NCBI GenBank assembly: GCA_947468085.1
Contig: CANIKY010000024.1
Coordinates: 1-36,056 of the forward strand
From: Paracoccaceae bacterium
GTDB lineage: Bacteria > Pseudomonadota > Alphaproteobacteria > Rhodobacterales > Rhodobacteraceae
Reading direction: 5' to 3'
Length of the DNA stretch: 36,056 bases
Within the stretch, counting starts at the first letter, position 1. Every line of letters begins with the position of its first letter. Positions 1-8,429 of the stretch are shown one piece after another. A program made the position numbers and the translations under genes. The notes beneath the pieces were generated by a model that worked only from the letters and a program-made list of their open reading frames with translations, ran no database searches and was not told the DNA's origin.

Positions 1-3
1 CCC

Positions 4-1602
4 ATGCTTGACAATCGCCTCAAACTCCCGCCCGAAATCGCCCGCCGCCGGACCTTTGCGATCATCTCGCACCCCGACGCTGGCAAGACCACGCTGACCG
101 AAAAGTTCCTGCTGTTCGGCGGTGCGATCCAAATGGCCGGCCAAGTCCGCGCCAAGGGCGAAGCGCGGCGCACGCGGTCAGATTTTATGAAGCTGGAACA
201 AGAACGCGGCATTTCCGTCTCTGCCTCGGCCATGTCTTACGATTACCGCCAGTGGCGCTTTAACTTGGTCGATACCCCCGGCCACAGTGATTTTTCCGAA
301 GACACCTACCGCACGCTCACCGCCGTTGATGCCGCGATCATGGTGATTGACGGCGCCAAAGGCGTGGAATCCCAAACCCAAAAGCTGTTCGAAGTGTGCC
401 GCCTGCGCGATCTGCCCATCTTGACCTTTTGCAACAAGATGGACCGCGAATCGCGCGATGTGTTCGAGATCATCGACGAAATCCAAGAGAACTTGGCGAT
501 AGACGTCACCCCCGCCAGCTGGCCCATCGGGGTTGGACGCGACTTTATCGGCGCTTACGACCTCTTGCACGACCGGCTTGAAATCATGGACCGTGCGGAC
601 CGCAACAAGGTGGCAGAATCGCTCCAAATCGCAGGGATGGACGACCCGCGCTTGGCCGAACACGTGCCCGCTGACCTGCTCAAGAAGTTCCGCGAAGAAA
701 TTGAAATGGCGCGCGAACTTCTGCCCGCCTTTGACCGCGCCTCTTTCTTGAATGGCTCGATGACGCCGATCTGGTTTGGCTCGGCGATCAATTCGTTCGG
801 CGTAAAAGAATTGATGGACGGTATGGGCGAATATGGCCCCGAACCGCAGCCGCAAAAGGCCTCGGAACGCCAGATTGATGCCTCTGAGCCCACCGTCACG
901 GGCTTTGTCTTTAAAGTGCAAGCCAATATGGACCCAAAGCACCGCGACCGCGTGGCCTTTGTGCGCTTGGCCTCGGGCCATTTTGAACGCGGCATGAAAC
1001 TGCTGCATGTGCGCAGCAAAAAGCCGATGGCAATCGCCAACCCCGTGATGTTTCTGGCTGCCGACCGCGCGTTGACCGAAGAGGCTTGGGCCGGCGACAT
1101 CATCGGCATTCCCAACCACGGCCAGTTGCGCATCGGCGATGCCCTGACCGAAGGGGAATCGCTGCGCTTCACCGGCATCCCTTCCTTTGCGCCCGAACTG
1201 CTGTCTGGCGTGCGTGCGCTCGATCCGATGAAAGCCAAGCATCTGGAAAAAGCCCTGATGCAATTCGCCGAGGAGGGGGCTGCCAAAGTCTTCAAACCCA
1301 TGATCGGCTCGGGCTACATCGTGGGCGTGGTGGGCCAATTGCAATTTGAAGTTCTGGCCAGCCGTATCGAGGAAGAATATTCCCTCCCCGTGCGCTTTGA
1401 ACCCAGCCAATTCACTTCCGCCCGCTGGGTATCTGGCCCCAAGGCCGAGATGGAGAAGTTCACCAACGTCAACAAAGGCCACATCGCCACCGACAGCGAC
1501 GGCGCTACCGTCTTCCTAACCCGCCTGAAATGGGACATCGACCGGATCGAACGCGACTATCCCGACCTGAAGCTGACCGCGACCAAGGAAATGATGGTTT
1601 AA
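4..1602 (+). CDS. prfC: Peptide chain release factor 3 (RF3)
   Basis: RF3 is a translational GTPase that recycles RF1 and RF2 from the ribosome after peptide release. The 532-aa product has the family's usual length. It shows the P-loop SHPDAGKT (residues 22-29), the G3 motif DTPGH (90-94) and the G4 motif NKMD (144-147). The G2 region with QERGISV precedes the G3 motif, and the SYLPVRFE-like C-terminal domain typical of RF3 rather than EF-G follows. The start is the ATG at base 4; only three bases lie upstream, so its ribosome binding site and promoter are outside the window. The next gene on the same strand begins 151 bases downstream after a possible promoter, so the two may be separate units. 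A 434-aa open frame on the opposite strand is a codon-bias shadow. Confidence 0.97.
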   Translation: MLDNRLKLPPEIARRRTFAIISHPDAGKTTLTEKFLLFGGAIQMAGQVRAKGEARRTRSDFMKLEQERGISVSASAMSYDYRQWRFNLVDTPGHSDFSEDTYRTLTAVDAAIMVIDGAKGVESQTQKLFEVCRLRDLPILTFCNKMDRESRDVFEIIDEIQENLAIDVTPASWPIGVGRDFIGAYDLLHDRLEIMDRADRNKVAESLQIAGMDDPRLAEHVPADLLKKFREEIEMARELLPAFDRASFLNGSMTPIWFGSAINSFGVKELMDGMGEYGPEPQPQKASERQIDASEPTVTGFVFKVQANMDPKHRDRVAFVRLASGHFERGMKLLHVRSKKPMAIANPVMFLAADRALTEEAWAGDIIGIPNHGQLRIGDALTEGESLRFTGIPSFAPELLSGVRALDPMKAKHLEKALMQFAEEGAAKVFKPMIGSGYIVGVVGQLQFEVLASRIEEEYSLPVRFEPSQFTSARWVSGPKAEMEKFTNVNKGHIATDSDGATVFLTRLKWDIDRIERDYPDLKLTATKEMMV

Positions 1603-1630
1603 CCCATCCTTTCGTTTCGGCCCAATCACC

Positions 1631-1659
1631 TTGACCCATCACGGCATTTGCGCTATCCG
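1631..1659 (+). promoter_or_regulatory. Possible sigma70-type promoter for the DEAD-box helicase gene
   Basis: TTGACC (1631-1636) is followed after exactly 17 bases by TATCCG (1654-1659). This lies about 95 bases ahead of the helicase ATG and just after the prfC stop. The -35 is good, but the -10 matches the consensus at only three of six positions. This is a pattern match only. Confidence 0.35.
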
Positions 1660-1720
1660 CGAGGCGTCAGGCGATGGTGCCGTGACCTTTGGGGCGCCAA
1701 GATGTTGCGTCCCTTTACCC

Positions 1721-1743
1721 AAGGCGGGCCGATCCCGCCCTTT
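1721..1743 (+). promoter_or_regulatory. GC-rich hairpin directly before the helicase ribosome binding site
   Basis: GGCGGG (1723-1728) pairs with CCCGCC (1734-1739) across a 5-base loop, and CTTT follows. The Shine-Dalgarno AGGA (1746-1749) and the ATG at 1754 come immediately afterwards. It could be a weak terminator of prfC read-through, or a leader structure that affects translation of the RNA helicase. The short T run makes it a poor intrinsic terminator. Confidence 0.45.
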
Positions 1744-1753
1744 CAGGACGCTG

Positions 1754-3508
1754 ATGACAAAATTCTCTGATCTTGAACTGGACCCACGCGTGCTGCAAGC
1801 CGTGGTCGAATCTGGTTACGAAACCCCCACGCCCATTCAAGCCCAAGCCATTCCGCCCGCCCTGCGCGGGCAAGACGTGTTGGGCATCGCCCAAACTGGC
1901 ACCGGCAAAACGGCGGGATTTACCCTGCCGATGATCACCCTTCTGGGCCAAGGCCGCGCGCGTGCGCGCATGCCGCGCAGCCTTGTACTGGCCCCTACCC
2001 GCGAACTGGCCGCCCAAGTGGCGGAAAGCTTTGATAAATACGCCAAGTACACCAAGCTGACCAAGGCGCTGCTGATTGGTGGCGTGTCGTTTGGCGACCA
2101 AGACAAGCTGATCGACCGCGGTGTTGATGTGCTGATCGCCACCCCCGGCCGCCTGCTAGACCATTTCGAGCGCGGCAAATTGCTGCTGACCGGCGTGCAG
2201 ATCATGGTTGTCGACGAGGCCGACCGGATGCTGGACATGGGCTTTATCCCCGACATCGAACGCATCTTCCAGATGACGCCGAAAACCCGCCAAACCCTGT
2301 TCTTCTCGGCCACCATGGCACCCGAGATCGAGCGGATCACCAACACCTTCCTCAACAACCCCGCCAAGGTGGAAGTGGCGCGCCAAGCCACCACAAACAC
2401 CTCGATCGAGCAAAAGCTGTTTGCTTTTACCCCCACGCGCAAAGACCGCAGCTTTACAGAAAAGCGCGCCGTCCTGCGCGCCCTGATCACGGCCGAGGGC
2501 GAAAGCCTGACCAATGCCATCGTGTTTTGCAACCGCAAGATGGATGTGGATGTTGTGGCCAAGTCGCTGAAGTCGCACGGCTTTCATGCCGCCCCCATTC
2601 ACGGCGATCTAGATCAATCCGTGCGCACCAAAACGCTGGATGAATTTCGCGACGGATCGTTGCGCTTGCTGATAGCGTCTGACGTGGCCGCGCGCGGCTT
2701 GGACATTCCCGCCGTCAGCCATGTCTTCAACTTTGATGTGCCCACGCACCCCGAAGATTACGTGCACCGCATCGGCCGTACCGGCCGAGCTGGACGTTTG
2801 GGCAAAGCCTTTACCATCTCGGTACCCTCTGATGAAAAGTACTTGGCGGCCATCGAAAGCTTGGTCAAACAACCCATACCGCGCGGCGAACTTCCGGCAG
2901 GTGCGCTGGAAGGGGCGTCGGAAAACTCCGACCGGCCGCGCAGCTCGCGCACGCCCGCGTCGTCCTCCTCCAGCCGTGGCAACGGGCGCGGCCCGCGTGG
3001 CCGCGACGCAGCGCCACGGACAGAATCGATGCCCCATGATGCGATCCCAGTGATCGACCAGTTCGAAACCGACGAACCCGTCGCCGCAGCAGAGCCCATT
3101 GTTTCCCTAGCCGACCGGGCAGAACGCGCCCCGTCACATCGCGCAGAGCGTGGCCCCCAAGAACGTGGTCCCCAAGAACGCGGTGGCCGTGATCGGCGTG
3201 ACGACCGCCGCCGTGGCGATGGCAATCGCGCGACAGAAGAGCGGAGTGAACAACCCTCCTCTGGCCGAAACGAGCGCTTTGAAAACCGCACAGAACAGCG
3301 CCCGGATCAGCGCAGCGAAGCGCGCGCCGAACAACCCCGCAGCGAACAACCCCGCAGCGAGCAGCGCAACTACCGCTCCTCCTACCCCGGGCAATACGAC
3401 CGCATCGTTGGCATGGGCGACCATGTGCCAGATTTCATCCTGCGCTCTTTCCGCCTGCGCGAGGTGACGCCCGACGACGACGAAACCGAAGCAACATCCG
3501 CCGCCTAA
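1754..3508 (+). CDS. DEAD-box ATP-dependent RNA helicase, RhlE-type
   Basis: This enzyme uses ATP to unwind or remodel RNA, typically in ribosome assembly, RNA decay and cold adaptation. From the ATG at 1754 the product is 584 aa. It has the Q motif (F4 and PTPIQ 25-29), Walker A AQTGTGKT (46-53), DEAD (154-157), SAT (185-187), ARGLD and HRIGRTGR. After about residue 390 the sequence becomes a low-complexity tail rich in R, E, G and S, with repeated RGPQE and QPRSE units, typical of RNA-binding tails of RhlE-like helicases. The open frame extends 41 codons upstream to a TTG, but AGGA at 1746-1749 supports the ATG at 1754. It ends at a strong terminator and converges on rnj. Assignment to the DEAD-box family is certain; the RhlE subgroup is inferred from the N-terminal core. 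Confidence 0.95.
   Translation: MTKFSDLELDPRVLQAVVESGYETPTPIQAQAIPPALRGQDVLGIAQTGTGKTAGFTLPMITLLGQGRARARMPRSLVLAPTRELAAQVAESFDKYAKYTKLTKALLIGGVSFGDQDKLIDRGVDVLIATPGRLLDHFERGKLLLTGVQIMVVDEADRMLDMGFIPDIERIFQMTPKTRQTLFFSATMAPEIERITNTFLNNPAKVEVARQATTNTSIEQKLFAFTPTRKDRSFTEKRAVLRALITAEGESLTNAIVFCNRKMDVDVVAKSLKSHGFHAAPIHGDLDQSVRTKTLDEFRDGSLRLLIASDVAARGLDIPAVSHVFNFDVPTHPEDYVHRIGRTGRAGRLGKAFTISVPSDEKYLAAIESLVKQPIPRGELPAGALEGASENSDRPRSSRTPASSSSSRGNGRGPRGRDAAPRTESMPHDAIPVIDQFETDEPVAAAEPIVSLADRAERAPSHRAERGPQERGPQERGGRDRRDDRRRGDGNRATEERSEQPSSGRNERFENRTEQRPDQRSEARAEQPRSEQPRSEQRNYRSSYPGQYDRIVGMGDHVPDFILRSFRLREVTPDDDETEATSAA
3149..3360 (+). repeat. Short in-frame tandem repeats in the helicase tail
   Basis: Two adjacent copies of a unit encoding the RGPQE pattern lie near 3149-3180, and two near-perfect 15-base copies of CGAACAACCCCGCAG lie at 3328-3357, encoding repeated EQPRS. 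They keep frame and vary the length of the disordered RNA-binding tail. Copy number is a likely site of strain variation. Confidence 0.7.
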
Positions 3509-3510
3509 AT

Positions 3511-3547
3511 AAAAACGCCTCGCCCAGAAACTGGACGAGGCGTTTTT
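3511..3547. terminator. Bidirectional intrinsic terminator between the helicase gene and rnj
   Basis: AAAAACGCCTCG (3511-3522) pairs perfectly with CGAGGCGTTTTT (3536-3547). A further CCAG/CTGG pairing surrounds an AAA loop after one mismatch. The A run on one side and the T run on the other let it work on both strands, which suits the convergent genes flanking it. It begins two bases after the helicase stop codon. Confidence 0.93.
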
Positions 3548-3550
3548 CTG

Positions 3551-3584
3551 TCATCTTGCCCTTGGTCGAAATACTCTCGGGGGG
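3551..3584 (-). repeat. Copy 1 of a dispersed intergenic motif (TATTT...CAAGATGA type)
   Basis: Read on the minus strand this contains CCCCCGAGAGTATTTCGACC followed by AAGGGCAAGATGA. The same pattern recurs at 6189-6215 and 31731-31760. It lies in the 3' untranslated region of rnj, 5' to the shared terminator. A GC hairpin (3603-3620) lies on its 5' side, as at the other two copies. I recall similar tracts between genes in many Rhodobacteraceae genomes; function unknown. Confidence 0.55.
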
Positions 3585-3602
3585 TATGGGCGGGGGACAG
3601 AA

Positions 3603-3620
3603 GGCCCCCAAGCCGGGGCC
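3603..3620 (-). terminator. Hairpin downstream of rnj, weak terminator candidate
   Basis: GGCCCC (3603-3608) pairs with GGGGCC (3615-3620) across a 6-base loop. On the minus strand it follows the rnj stop by about 21 bases and is followed by TTCTGTC, so it is weak as an intrinsic terminator. It may be part of the composite repeat unit instead. Confidence 0.35.
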
Positions 3621-3641
3621 GCCGCGCGCCCTGCCCTGCCG

Positions 3642-5330
3642 CTATTCCGCCGATAGACGGCTGATCACCACGGTGACTTCCGGCTTCTTGCCGATTTCTT
3701 CCATCGCCACCTGCCGAACAGCGCGCTTCAGCGCCTCTTCCAGCTTGTCATCATCCGCCATCAATTTGCGGCCAGCGGCTGCGATAAAGGCGGCCAAGTC
3801 CGCTTCCAACACCTCGGCCAGATCGCGCCCGCCGTGACCCTTGGTGGGCAATCCCATCGTATCCACCCAAGGTTCGCCCAATGCATCGCCGTCTTCGTCG
3901 ACAATCAGCGTGACGGTGACATGCCCGTTCAGCGCCAAACGGATCCGGTCACGTACAACGCCGTCCATGGCACCGATCAGCACGTTGCCGTCCAGATAAA
4001 TTCGGCCCGCCTCGATCCGCTCAACAACTTTGGGCGTTTCACCCGTCAGATCAATCATCATTCCGTTGGTGGCCACCAAAGCAGCAATCCCAGCATCCTT
4101 TGCCACGTTGACATGTTCACGCAGATGGCGGTGTTCGCCGTGCATCGGCAGGACCATATCGGGCAACAGCAACCGGTGCACATGTTCCAGATCAGGCCGG
4201 TTGGCATGGCCCGAGACGTGGTATTTGCCATTGGTATCATCGACAATGACAACACCTTTTTCTGACAGCGCATTGACCACTTTGAGCACTTCACGCTCGT
4301 TGCCCGGAATGGTCTTTGAGGAGAAAAGGAACGTATCCCCCTCGCGCATCTCTAGCCCCAGATACTTGCCCCGCGCCAATTGGGCCGAGGCGGCACGGCG
4401 TTCGCCTTGGCTGCCCGTGACAATCAGCATCAGGTTCTTGCGCGGCACCTCTTGCGCGTCTTCCGGCCCGATGTGGCGCGGAAAGCCCTGCAAAACGCCC
4501 GATTCTTCGCCCGCAGACACCATCTTCTTCATAGCCCGCCCCAGCAGGCAAATCGTGCGGCCCGCAGCCCTGCCTGCCTCGGCCAAAGTCTTCAACCGCG
4601 CCACGTTTGACGCAAAGGTGGTGGCCACCACCATGCCGCTGGACCTTGCGATCAATTCCGACAAAGGCACACCCAGCGTCGATTCCGACCGACCCGGCAG
4701 CGGAGAGAAGACGTTGGTGCTGTCGCACATCAAGGCCTTGATCGGGCGCTCGGCGGCGATGGCTTCAAAGACGGCATCATCCCACGCCTCGCCGACGATT
4801 GGATTGCGGTCAAGTTTGAAGTCGCCCGAATGCACGATCCGGCCCGCCGGTGTATCAATCACCAAGGCAGCACTTTCGGGGATCGAATGGCTGACGGGAA
4901 CAAATTGCACCTCAAACGGGCCTGCCGTAATCACCTCTGGGCGGGGTTTGACGATGCGGATGGCATCCCGCGCCAGCCCCGCTTCTTCCATCTTCATGCG
5001 ACCCAAGGTTGCAGTGAAGGCGCGGGCATAGACGGGTTTTTTCAACTGTGACCACAGATGCGGCAGGCCACCAAGATGGTCTTCGTGACCATGGGTGATG
5101 AAAATCGCCTCTAGCCTGTCGACGCGCGCGGTCAGCCAGGAAATATCCGCCATGATCAGATCAACCCCCGGCGAGCCATCCATATCAGGAAAAGCCACGC
5201 CCAGATCGACCAGAATAAGCCGCTCTTTGCCCGGCAATCCATAGCCATAGACATAGGCATTCATGCCAATTTCCCCGGCACCGCCAAGAGGAAGGTAGAT
5301 CAGTCGTTCACCGGTTTTAGACGGGGCCAT
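3642..5330 (-). CDS. rnj: Ribonuclease J (metallo-beta-lactamase/beta-CASP RNase)
   Basis: RNase J is a zinc-dependent 5'-3' exonuclease and endonuclease in RNA maturation and decay. The product is 562 aa, the usual length. The metallo-beta-lactamase motif HGHEDH sits at residues 80-85, and the beta-CASP region contains SGHA (in YHVSGHANRPD). An in-frame GTG lies two codons upstream (5336), but the purine-rich AGAGAG is correctly spaced for the ATG at 5330 and would abut the GTG, so the ATG is chosen. It is the last gene of the nuoN-birA-coaX-rnj side of the train, 28 bases after coaX, and is likely co-transcribed with it. It converges on the helicase gene, with a bidirectional terminator between them. 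Confidence 0.96.
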   Translation of the reverse strand: MAPSKTGERLIYLPLGGAGEIGMNAYVYGYGLPGKERLILVDLGVAFPDMDGSPGVDLIMADISWLTARVDRLEAIFITHGHEDHLGGLPHLWSQLKKPVYARAFTATLGRMKMEEAGLARDAIRIVKPRPEVITAGPFEVQFVPVSHSIPESAALVIDTPAGRIVHSGDFKLDRNPIVGEAWDDAVFEAIAAERPIKALMCDSTNVFSPLPGRSESTLGVPLSELIARSSGMVVATTFASNVARLKTLAEAGRAAGRTICLLGRAMKKMVSAGEESGVLQGFPRHIGPEDAQEVPRKNLMLIVTGSQGERRAASAQLARGKYLGLEMREGDTFLFSSKTIPGNEREVLKVVNALSEKGVVIVDDTNGKYHVSGHANRPDLEHVHRLLLPDMVLPMHGEHRHLREHVNVAKDAGIAALVATNGMMIDLTGETPKVVERIEAGRIYLDGNVLIGAMDGVVRDRIRLALNGHVTVTLIVDEDGDALGEPWVDTMGLPTKGHGGRDLAEVLEADLAAFIAAAGRKLMADDDKLEEALKRAVRQVAMEEIGKKPEVTVVISRLSAE

Positions 5331-5358
5331 CGGCACTCTCTATGTTGTTCTCACGCGC

Positions 5359-6138
5359 TTAAGCGGCGCTGTGGTCTTTGTTAAGGGCATGGATCAAGAC
5401 CAGACCATGCATGGTCAAATCATCCTCAATCACATCAAACGTATCGGTTCCTTGGGCAAAGAGGGCCGCAAGCCCCCCCGTTGCAATAACTTTCATCGGG
5501 CCAGGACGTTCCTTGCGCACTTCGCGCACAATACCTTCGACCAGCCCAATATAGCCCCAATACACGCCTGATTGCATACAGGCCACCGTATTCGTGCCAA
5601 TCACGCGCGCAGGTTTAGCCACATCCACGTGAGGCAGTGCGGCGGCGGCCATATGCAACGCCTCAAGCGACAGATTGGCGCCCGGAGCAATCACACCGCC
5701 GATATAGGCGCCGTCAAAATCGACCACGTCAAAGGTGGTGGCCGTGCCAAAATCGACCACAATCAAATTGCCGCCATGCCGGTCAAACCCGGCTGCCGTG
5801 TTCACCAACCGGTCCGGCCCCACTGTGGTGCCCTGATCAACCCTTGGGGCCACGGGCAAGCGGCAATCGGGCTTGCCCACCACAATCGGGCGGCAATCAA
5901 AGTAGCGGTTGCATAAAACGCGCAGGTTAAAAACCACGCGCGGCACGGTCGAGGAAATGATCGCCTGTGTAATCGACACCTCGGCCTTTGTCAGCGCGAT
6001 GAGAGACGACAGCCAGACGAAATACTCATCCGCTGTGCGTTTGTGATCGGTGGAAATCCGCCATGTGACGCGGAACTTAGCCCCATCCCAGACGGAAAAG
6101 ACGGTGTTGGTGTTGCCGCAGTCGATGGCCAAAAGCAT
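5359..6138 (-). CDS. coaX: Type III pantothenate kinase
   Basis: CoaX phosphorylates pantothenate in the first step of coenzyme A synthesis, using ATP and a monovalent cation, in the cytosol. The 259-aa product has the ASKHA-fold signatures of the type III enzyme: DCGNTN (6-11), GPDR (107-110) and DFGTATT (129-135). The ATG at 6138 has AGGTGA a few bases upstream. It lies between birA (90 bases upstream) and rnj (28 bases downstream), a neighbourhood typical of Rhodobacterales. The birA-coaX gap holds a hairpin and a dispersed motif. Pairing with birA is seen in many bacteria, where both functions sit close to acyl and biotin metabolism. Confidence 0.95.
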   Translation of the reverse strand: MLLAIDCGNTNTVFSVWDGAKFRVTWRISTDHKRTADEYFVWLSSLIALTKAEVSITQAIISSTVPRVVFNLRVLCNRYFDCRPIVVGKPDCRLPVAPRVDQGTTVGPDRLVNTAAGFDRHGGNLIVVDFGTATTFDVVDFDGAYIGGVIAPGANLSLEALHMAAAALPHVDVAKPARVIGTNTVACMQSGVYWGYIGLVEGIVREVRKERPGPMKVIATGGLAALFAQGTDTFDVIEDDLTMHGLVLIHALNKDHSAA

Positions 6139-6161
6139 GGGATCACCTGATGAAACGAACC

Positions 6162-6186
6162 TGCGAGGGGTTTGACACTCCTCGCA
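6162..6186. other. Hairpin between birA and coaX
   Basis: TGCGAGGGG (6162-6170) pairs with CTCCTCGCA (6178-6186) through one G-T wobble, with a 7-base loop. No T run follows on either strand, so this is not a clear intrinsic terminator. It directly adjoins the dispersed motif at 6189-6215. Confidence 0.5.
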
Positions 6187-6188
6187 TT

Positions 6189-6215
6189 CCTCGTGGAGTA
6201 TTTAGACCAAGATGA
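6189..6215 (+). repeat. Copy 2 of the dispersed intergenic motif
   Basis: On the plus strand it reads CCTCGTGGAGTATTTAGACC followed by AAGATGA, matching the minus-strand copies at 3551-3584 and 31731-31760. Here its sense direction opposes the flanking genes birA and coaX. A hairpin lies directly on its 5' side. Confidence 0.55.
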
Positions 6216-6228
6216 CGGGAAAGCTACC

Positions 6229-6990
6229 TCAAAAGAACACCTCAGCGGCGGGGATGGCGAGGGTTTCATGGTGAGTGCGCAAGATAAGGGCCCCCGTGGC
6301 ATCAATGGTTTCAAAGATGCCGTGGTGGGTGGCTGTGCCGGTGCGGGCGCGGATGGGTTGGCCAAGGCGCGCAGCGTGCGTCAGCCAAGCCTTGCGGAGG
6401 GGGGCGAAGCCTTGGGTGGTTAGGGTTTCTTCCCAACCCGCATAGGCTTGGGCCAGATGCGTCAAGAACGTTTCCGGTTCCACCCGCAGGCCGGTTTCGC
6501 CCAAAAGCGAAACGGGTTTGAGTGCGCCTTCCTCGACAGAACTGGCATCGGGGGCGGCAATAAGATTGACGCCCGTGCCGATAGCCAGATGCGCCACCCC
6601 TTGCCCGCGGGCGGTGCTTTCCAGCAAAATTCCCGCCAGTTTTCCGCCGTTCAACAAAACATCATTGGGCCATTTCAGGCTGAAAGCCTGCGGCAGAGAG
6701 CTAACCGCCACCAAAGCCTCACGCAAGGCAAGCGCTGCGGCAAAAGAGCGTAGCGCAACTTGGGCCGCAGGTTCACAGGGGTGCACCAGCAAGGTGGCGT
6801 GAAAATTCCCGCGCGGGCTGACCCAAGGCCGCGCCCGCCGACCTTTGCCCGCTGTCTGTTCATGCGCCAAAATCCACACAGGCCCCGGCGTTACCGGGGC
6901 CAAGCGCAAGGCATGGGCGTTGGTGCTGTCAAGGCTGTCGCAGATATGGCGCGCCACGTCTGCGGGCCATACTGGCGGCTTAGCCCGCAA
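6229..6990 (-). CDS. birA: Biotin-[acetyl-CoA-carboxylase] ligase
   Basis: BirA activates biotin with ATP and attaches it to carboxylase carrier lysines. The 253-aa product contains STN (22-24), the biotinyl-AMP loop region GKGRRARPW (48-56), KWPND (106-110) and GKLAGILLE (116-124). It lacks the N-terminal helix-turn-helix, so it is a monofunctional ligase and not a repressor. No ATG precedes the conserved region; the best start is the TTG at 6990, which overlaps the nuoN stop by 11 bases and suggests translational coupling at a low level. A GTG 11 codons further in is the alternative. As I recall, a BirA-like frame also follows the NADH dehydrogenase cluster of Paracoccus denitrificans. Confidence 0.93.
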   Translation of the reverse strand: MRAKPPVWPADVARHICDSLDSTNAHALRLAPVTPGPVWILAHEQTAGKGRRARPWVSPRGNFHATLLVHPCEPAAQVALRSFAAALALREALVAVSSLPQAFSLKWPNDVLLNGGKLAGILLESTARGQGVAHLAIGTGVNLIAAPDASSVEEGALKPVSLLGETGLRVEPETFLTHLAQAYAGWEETLTTQGFAPLRKAWLTHAARLGQPIRARTGTATHHGIFETIDATGALILRTHHETLAIPAAEVFF

Positions 6991-8416
6991 GAGAGGCGGC
7001 GGCAGCTATCGCCGCAGGTTCCAACCCAAAGAAGTTCACCACCGCTGCCAGCATGATCCCAGCCACGCCCATCAGGGCCAGCCATTGCACGGGGGCCATC
7101 TTGCTTTCAGCCCCGGCCTGCTCAGCCCCAAAGTACATGAAATAGACGATCCGCAGGTAATAAAACGCCCCGATGACCGAGGCTATTACCCCCGCTATCG
7201 CAAGCCACCCCATCCCCGCATCCACCGCCGCCTTCAGCACATAGAACTTCCCAAAAAAGCCCAGCATCGGCGGAACGCCCGCCAAAGAGAACATCAAGAC
7301 CAGCACCGCCAACGCTTTAAGCGGCTCTCGTTTGGAAAACTGGTTCAGCAGCGCGATGTCCGTGACAGGCTTTCCGTCCATCTCAAGCGATAGGATGAAG
7401 GCAAAGGTGCCCAAATTCATCGTCACATAAATCGCCATATAGACCAGCATCGCCTGTACGCCAAACGCTGTCCCCGAGGCCAGACCCATCAGCGCAAAGC
7501 CCATATGGGCAATGGACGAATAGGCCATCAGGCGCTTGATGTCCTTTTGCCCGATGGCGGCCAAGGCCCCCACAAACATCGACACCACCGACAGGGCGGC
7601 CAGAACTTGGGCCCATTGCGGGGTGATCCCGCCAAAGGCCCCATGCACCAGCCGCGCAATCAGCGCCATGGCGGCCACCTTGGGGGCCGTGGCGAAAAAG
7701 GCGGTGATGGGGGTTGGTGCACCTTCGTAAACGTCAGGAGTCCACATATGGAAAGGTGCGGCAGATATCTTGAAGGCCAAGCCTGCCAGCATGAACACCA
7801 GCCCAAACAGCATCCCTACGGGAACCCCGTGCTGCACTGTGGACAAAATGCCTGCAAAGCTGGTGGTGCCCGCATAGCCATAAACCAGCGAGGCGCCGTA
7901 CAGCAGCAAGCCCGACGACAGCGCGCCAAGCACGAAATACTTCAAGCCAGCCTCGGTCGAGGTTTTGCTGTCGCGGTCCAGCGCTGCCACAACATACAGC
8001 GCCAACGATTGCAGCTCTAACCCCATATACAGCGACATCAGATCGCCCGCCGACACCATCGCCATCATGCCAATCGTGGCCAAGGCAATCAGCAGCGGAT
8101 ATTCAAACCGCGCCAAGCCGCGCTTGGCCATAAACCCCTCGCTGATCAACAAGACCAGCGCCCCAGACAGCAAGATCGCTACCTTGGCAAAGCGCGCAAA
8201 GGCATCATCGACATAAAGCCCGCCAAAAGCCGTCTGGCTGCCCGAACCTGCCATAGCCACCCAAAGCGCCACGGCCACCATGACAGCCGCGGTGGCCCAA
8301 GTCACCAATTGGGTCAGCCCGTCTTTGCCGGTATACACCGCCAAAAGCAGTGCGAGCATGGTATAGATCGCCAGAACCAGTTCCGGCAGGACGGTTGCGA
8401 TATCTTGGCTCAACAT
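6980..8416 (-). CDS. nuoN: NADH-quinone oxidoreductase subunit N
   Basis: NuoN is an antiporter-like proton-pumping membrane subunit of complex I. The 478-aa product is hydrophobic throughout, with the family core [11 protein letters not shown]-type and [13 protein letters not shown] segments and the conserved lysine-bearing helices. The ATG at 8416 is preceded by AAAGGG. It starts 13 bases after the nuoM stop and overlaps the birA start, so it closes the nuo series but not the transcript. Length and order match other alphaproteobacterial clusters. Confidence 0.97.
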   Translation of the reverse strand: MLSQDIATVLPELVLAIYTMLALLLAVYTGKDGLTQLVTWATAAVMVAVALWVAMAGSGSQTAFGGLYVDDAFARFAKVAILLSGALVLLISEGFMAKRGLARFEYPLLIALATIGMMAMVSAGDLMSLYMGLELQSLALYVVAALDRDSKTSTEAGLKYFVLGALSSGLLLYGASLVYGYAGTTSFAGILSTVQHGVPVGMLFGLVFMLAGLAFKISAAPFHMWTPDVYEGAPTPITAFFATAPKVAAMALIARLVHGAFGGITPQWAQVLAALSVVSMFVGALAAIGQKDIKRLMAYSSIAHMGFALMGLASGTAFGVQAMLVYMAIYVTMNLGTFAFILSLEMDGKPVTDIALLNQFSKREPLKALAVLVLMFSLAGVPPMLGFFGKFYVLKAAVDAGMGWLAIAGVIASVIGAFYYLRIVYFMYFGAEQAGAESKMAPVQWLALMGVAGIMLAAVVNFFGLEPAAIAAAASLAG

Positions 8417-8429
8417 CTTATGCGCCCTT

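Noticed and set aside
178-1482. 434-aa open frame opposite prfC on the minus strand
   Set aside because: It mirrors the codon structure of prfC, has no ribosome binding site and has no recognisable domain; a GC-bias shadow.
3328-3357. CRISPR-like direct repeats
   Set aside because: The repeats are adjacent, 15 bases long, in frame within the helicase tail, and have no spacers or cas genes.
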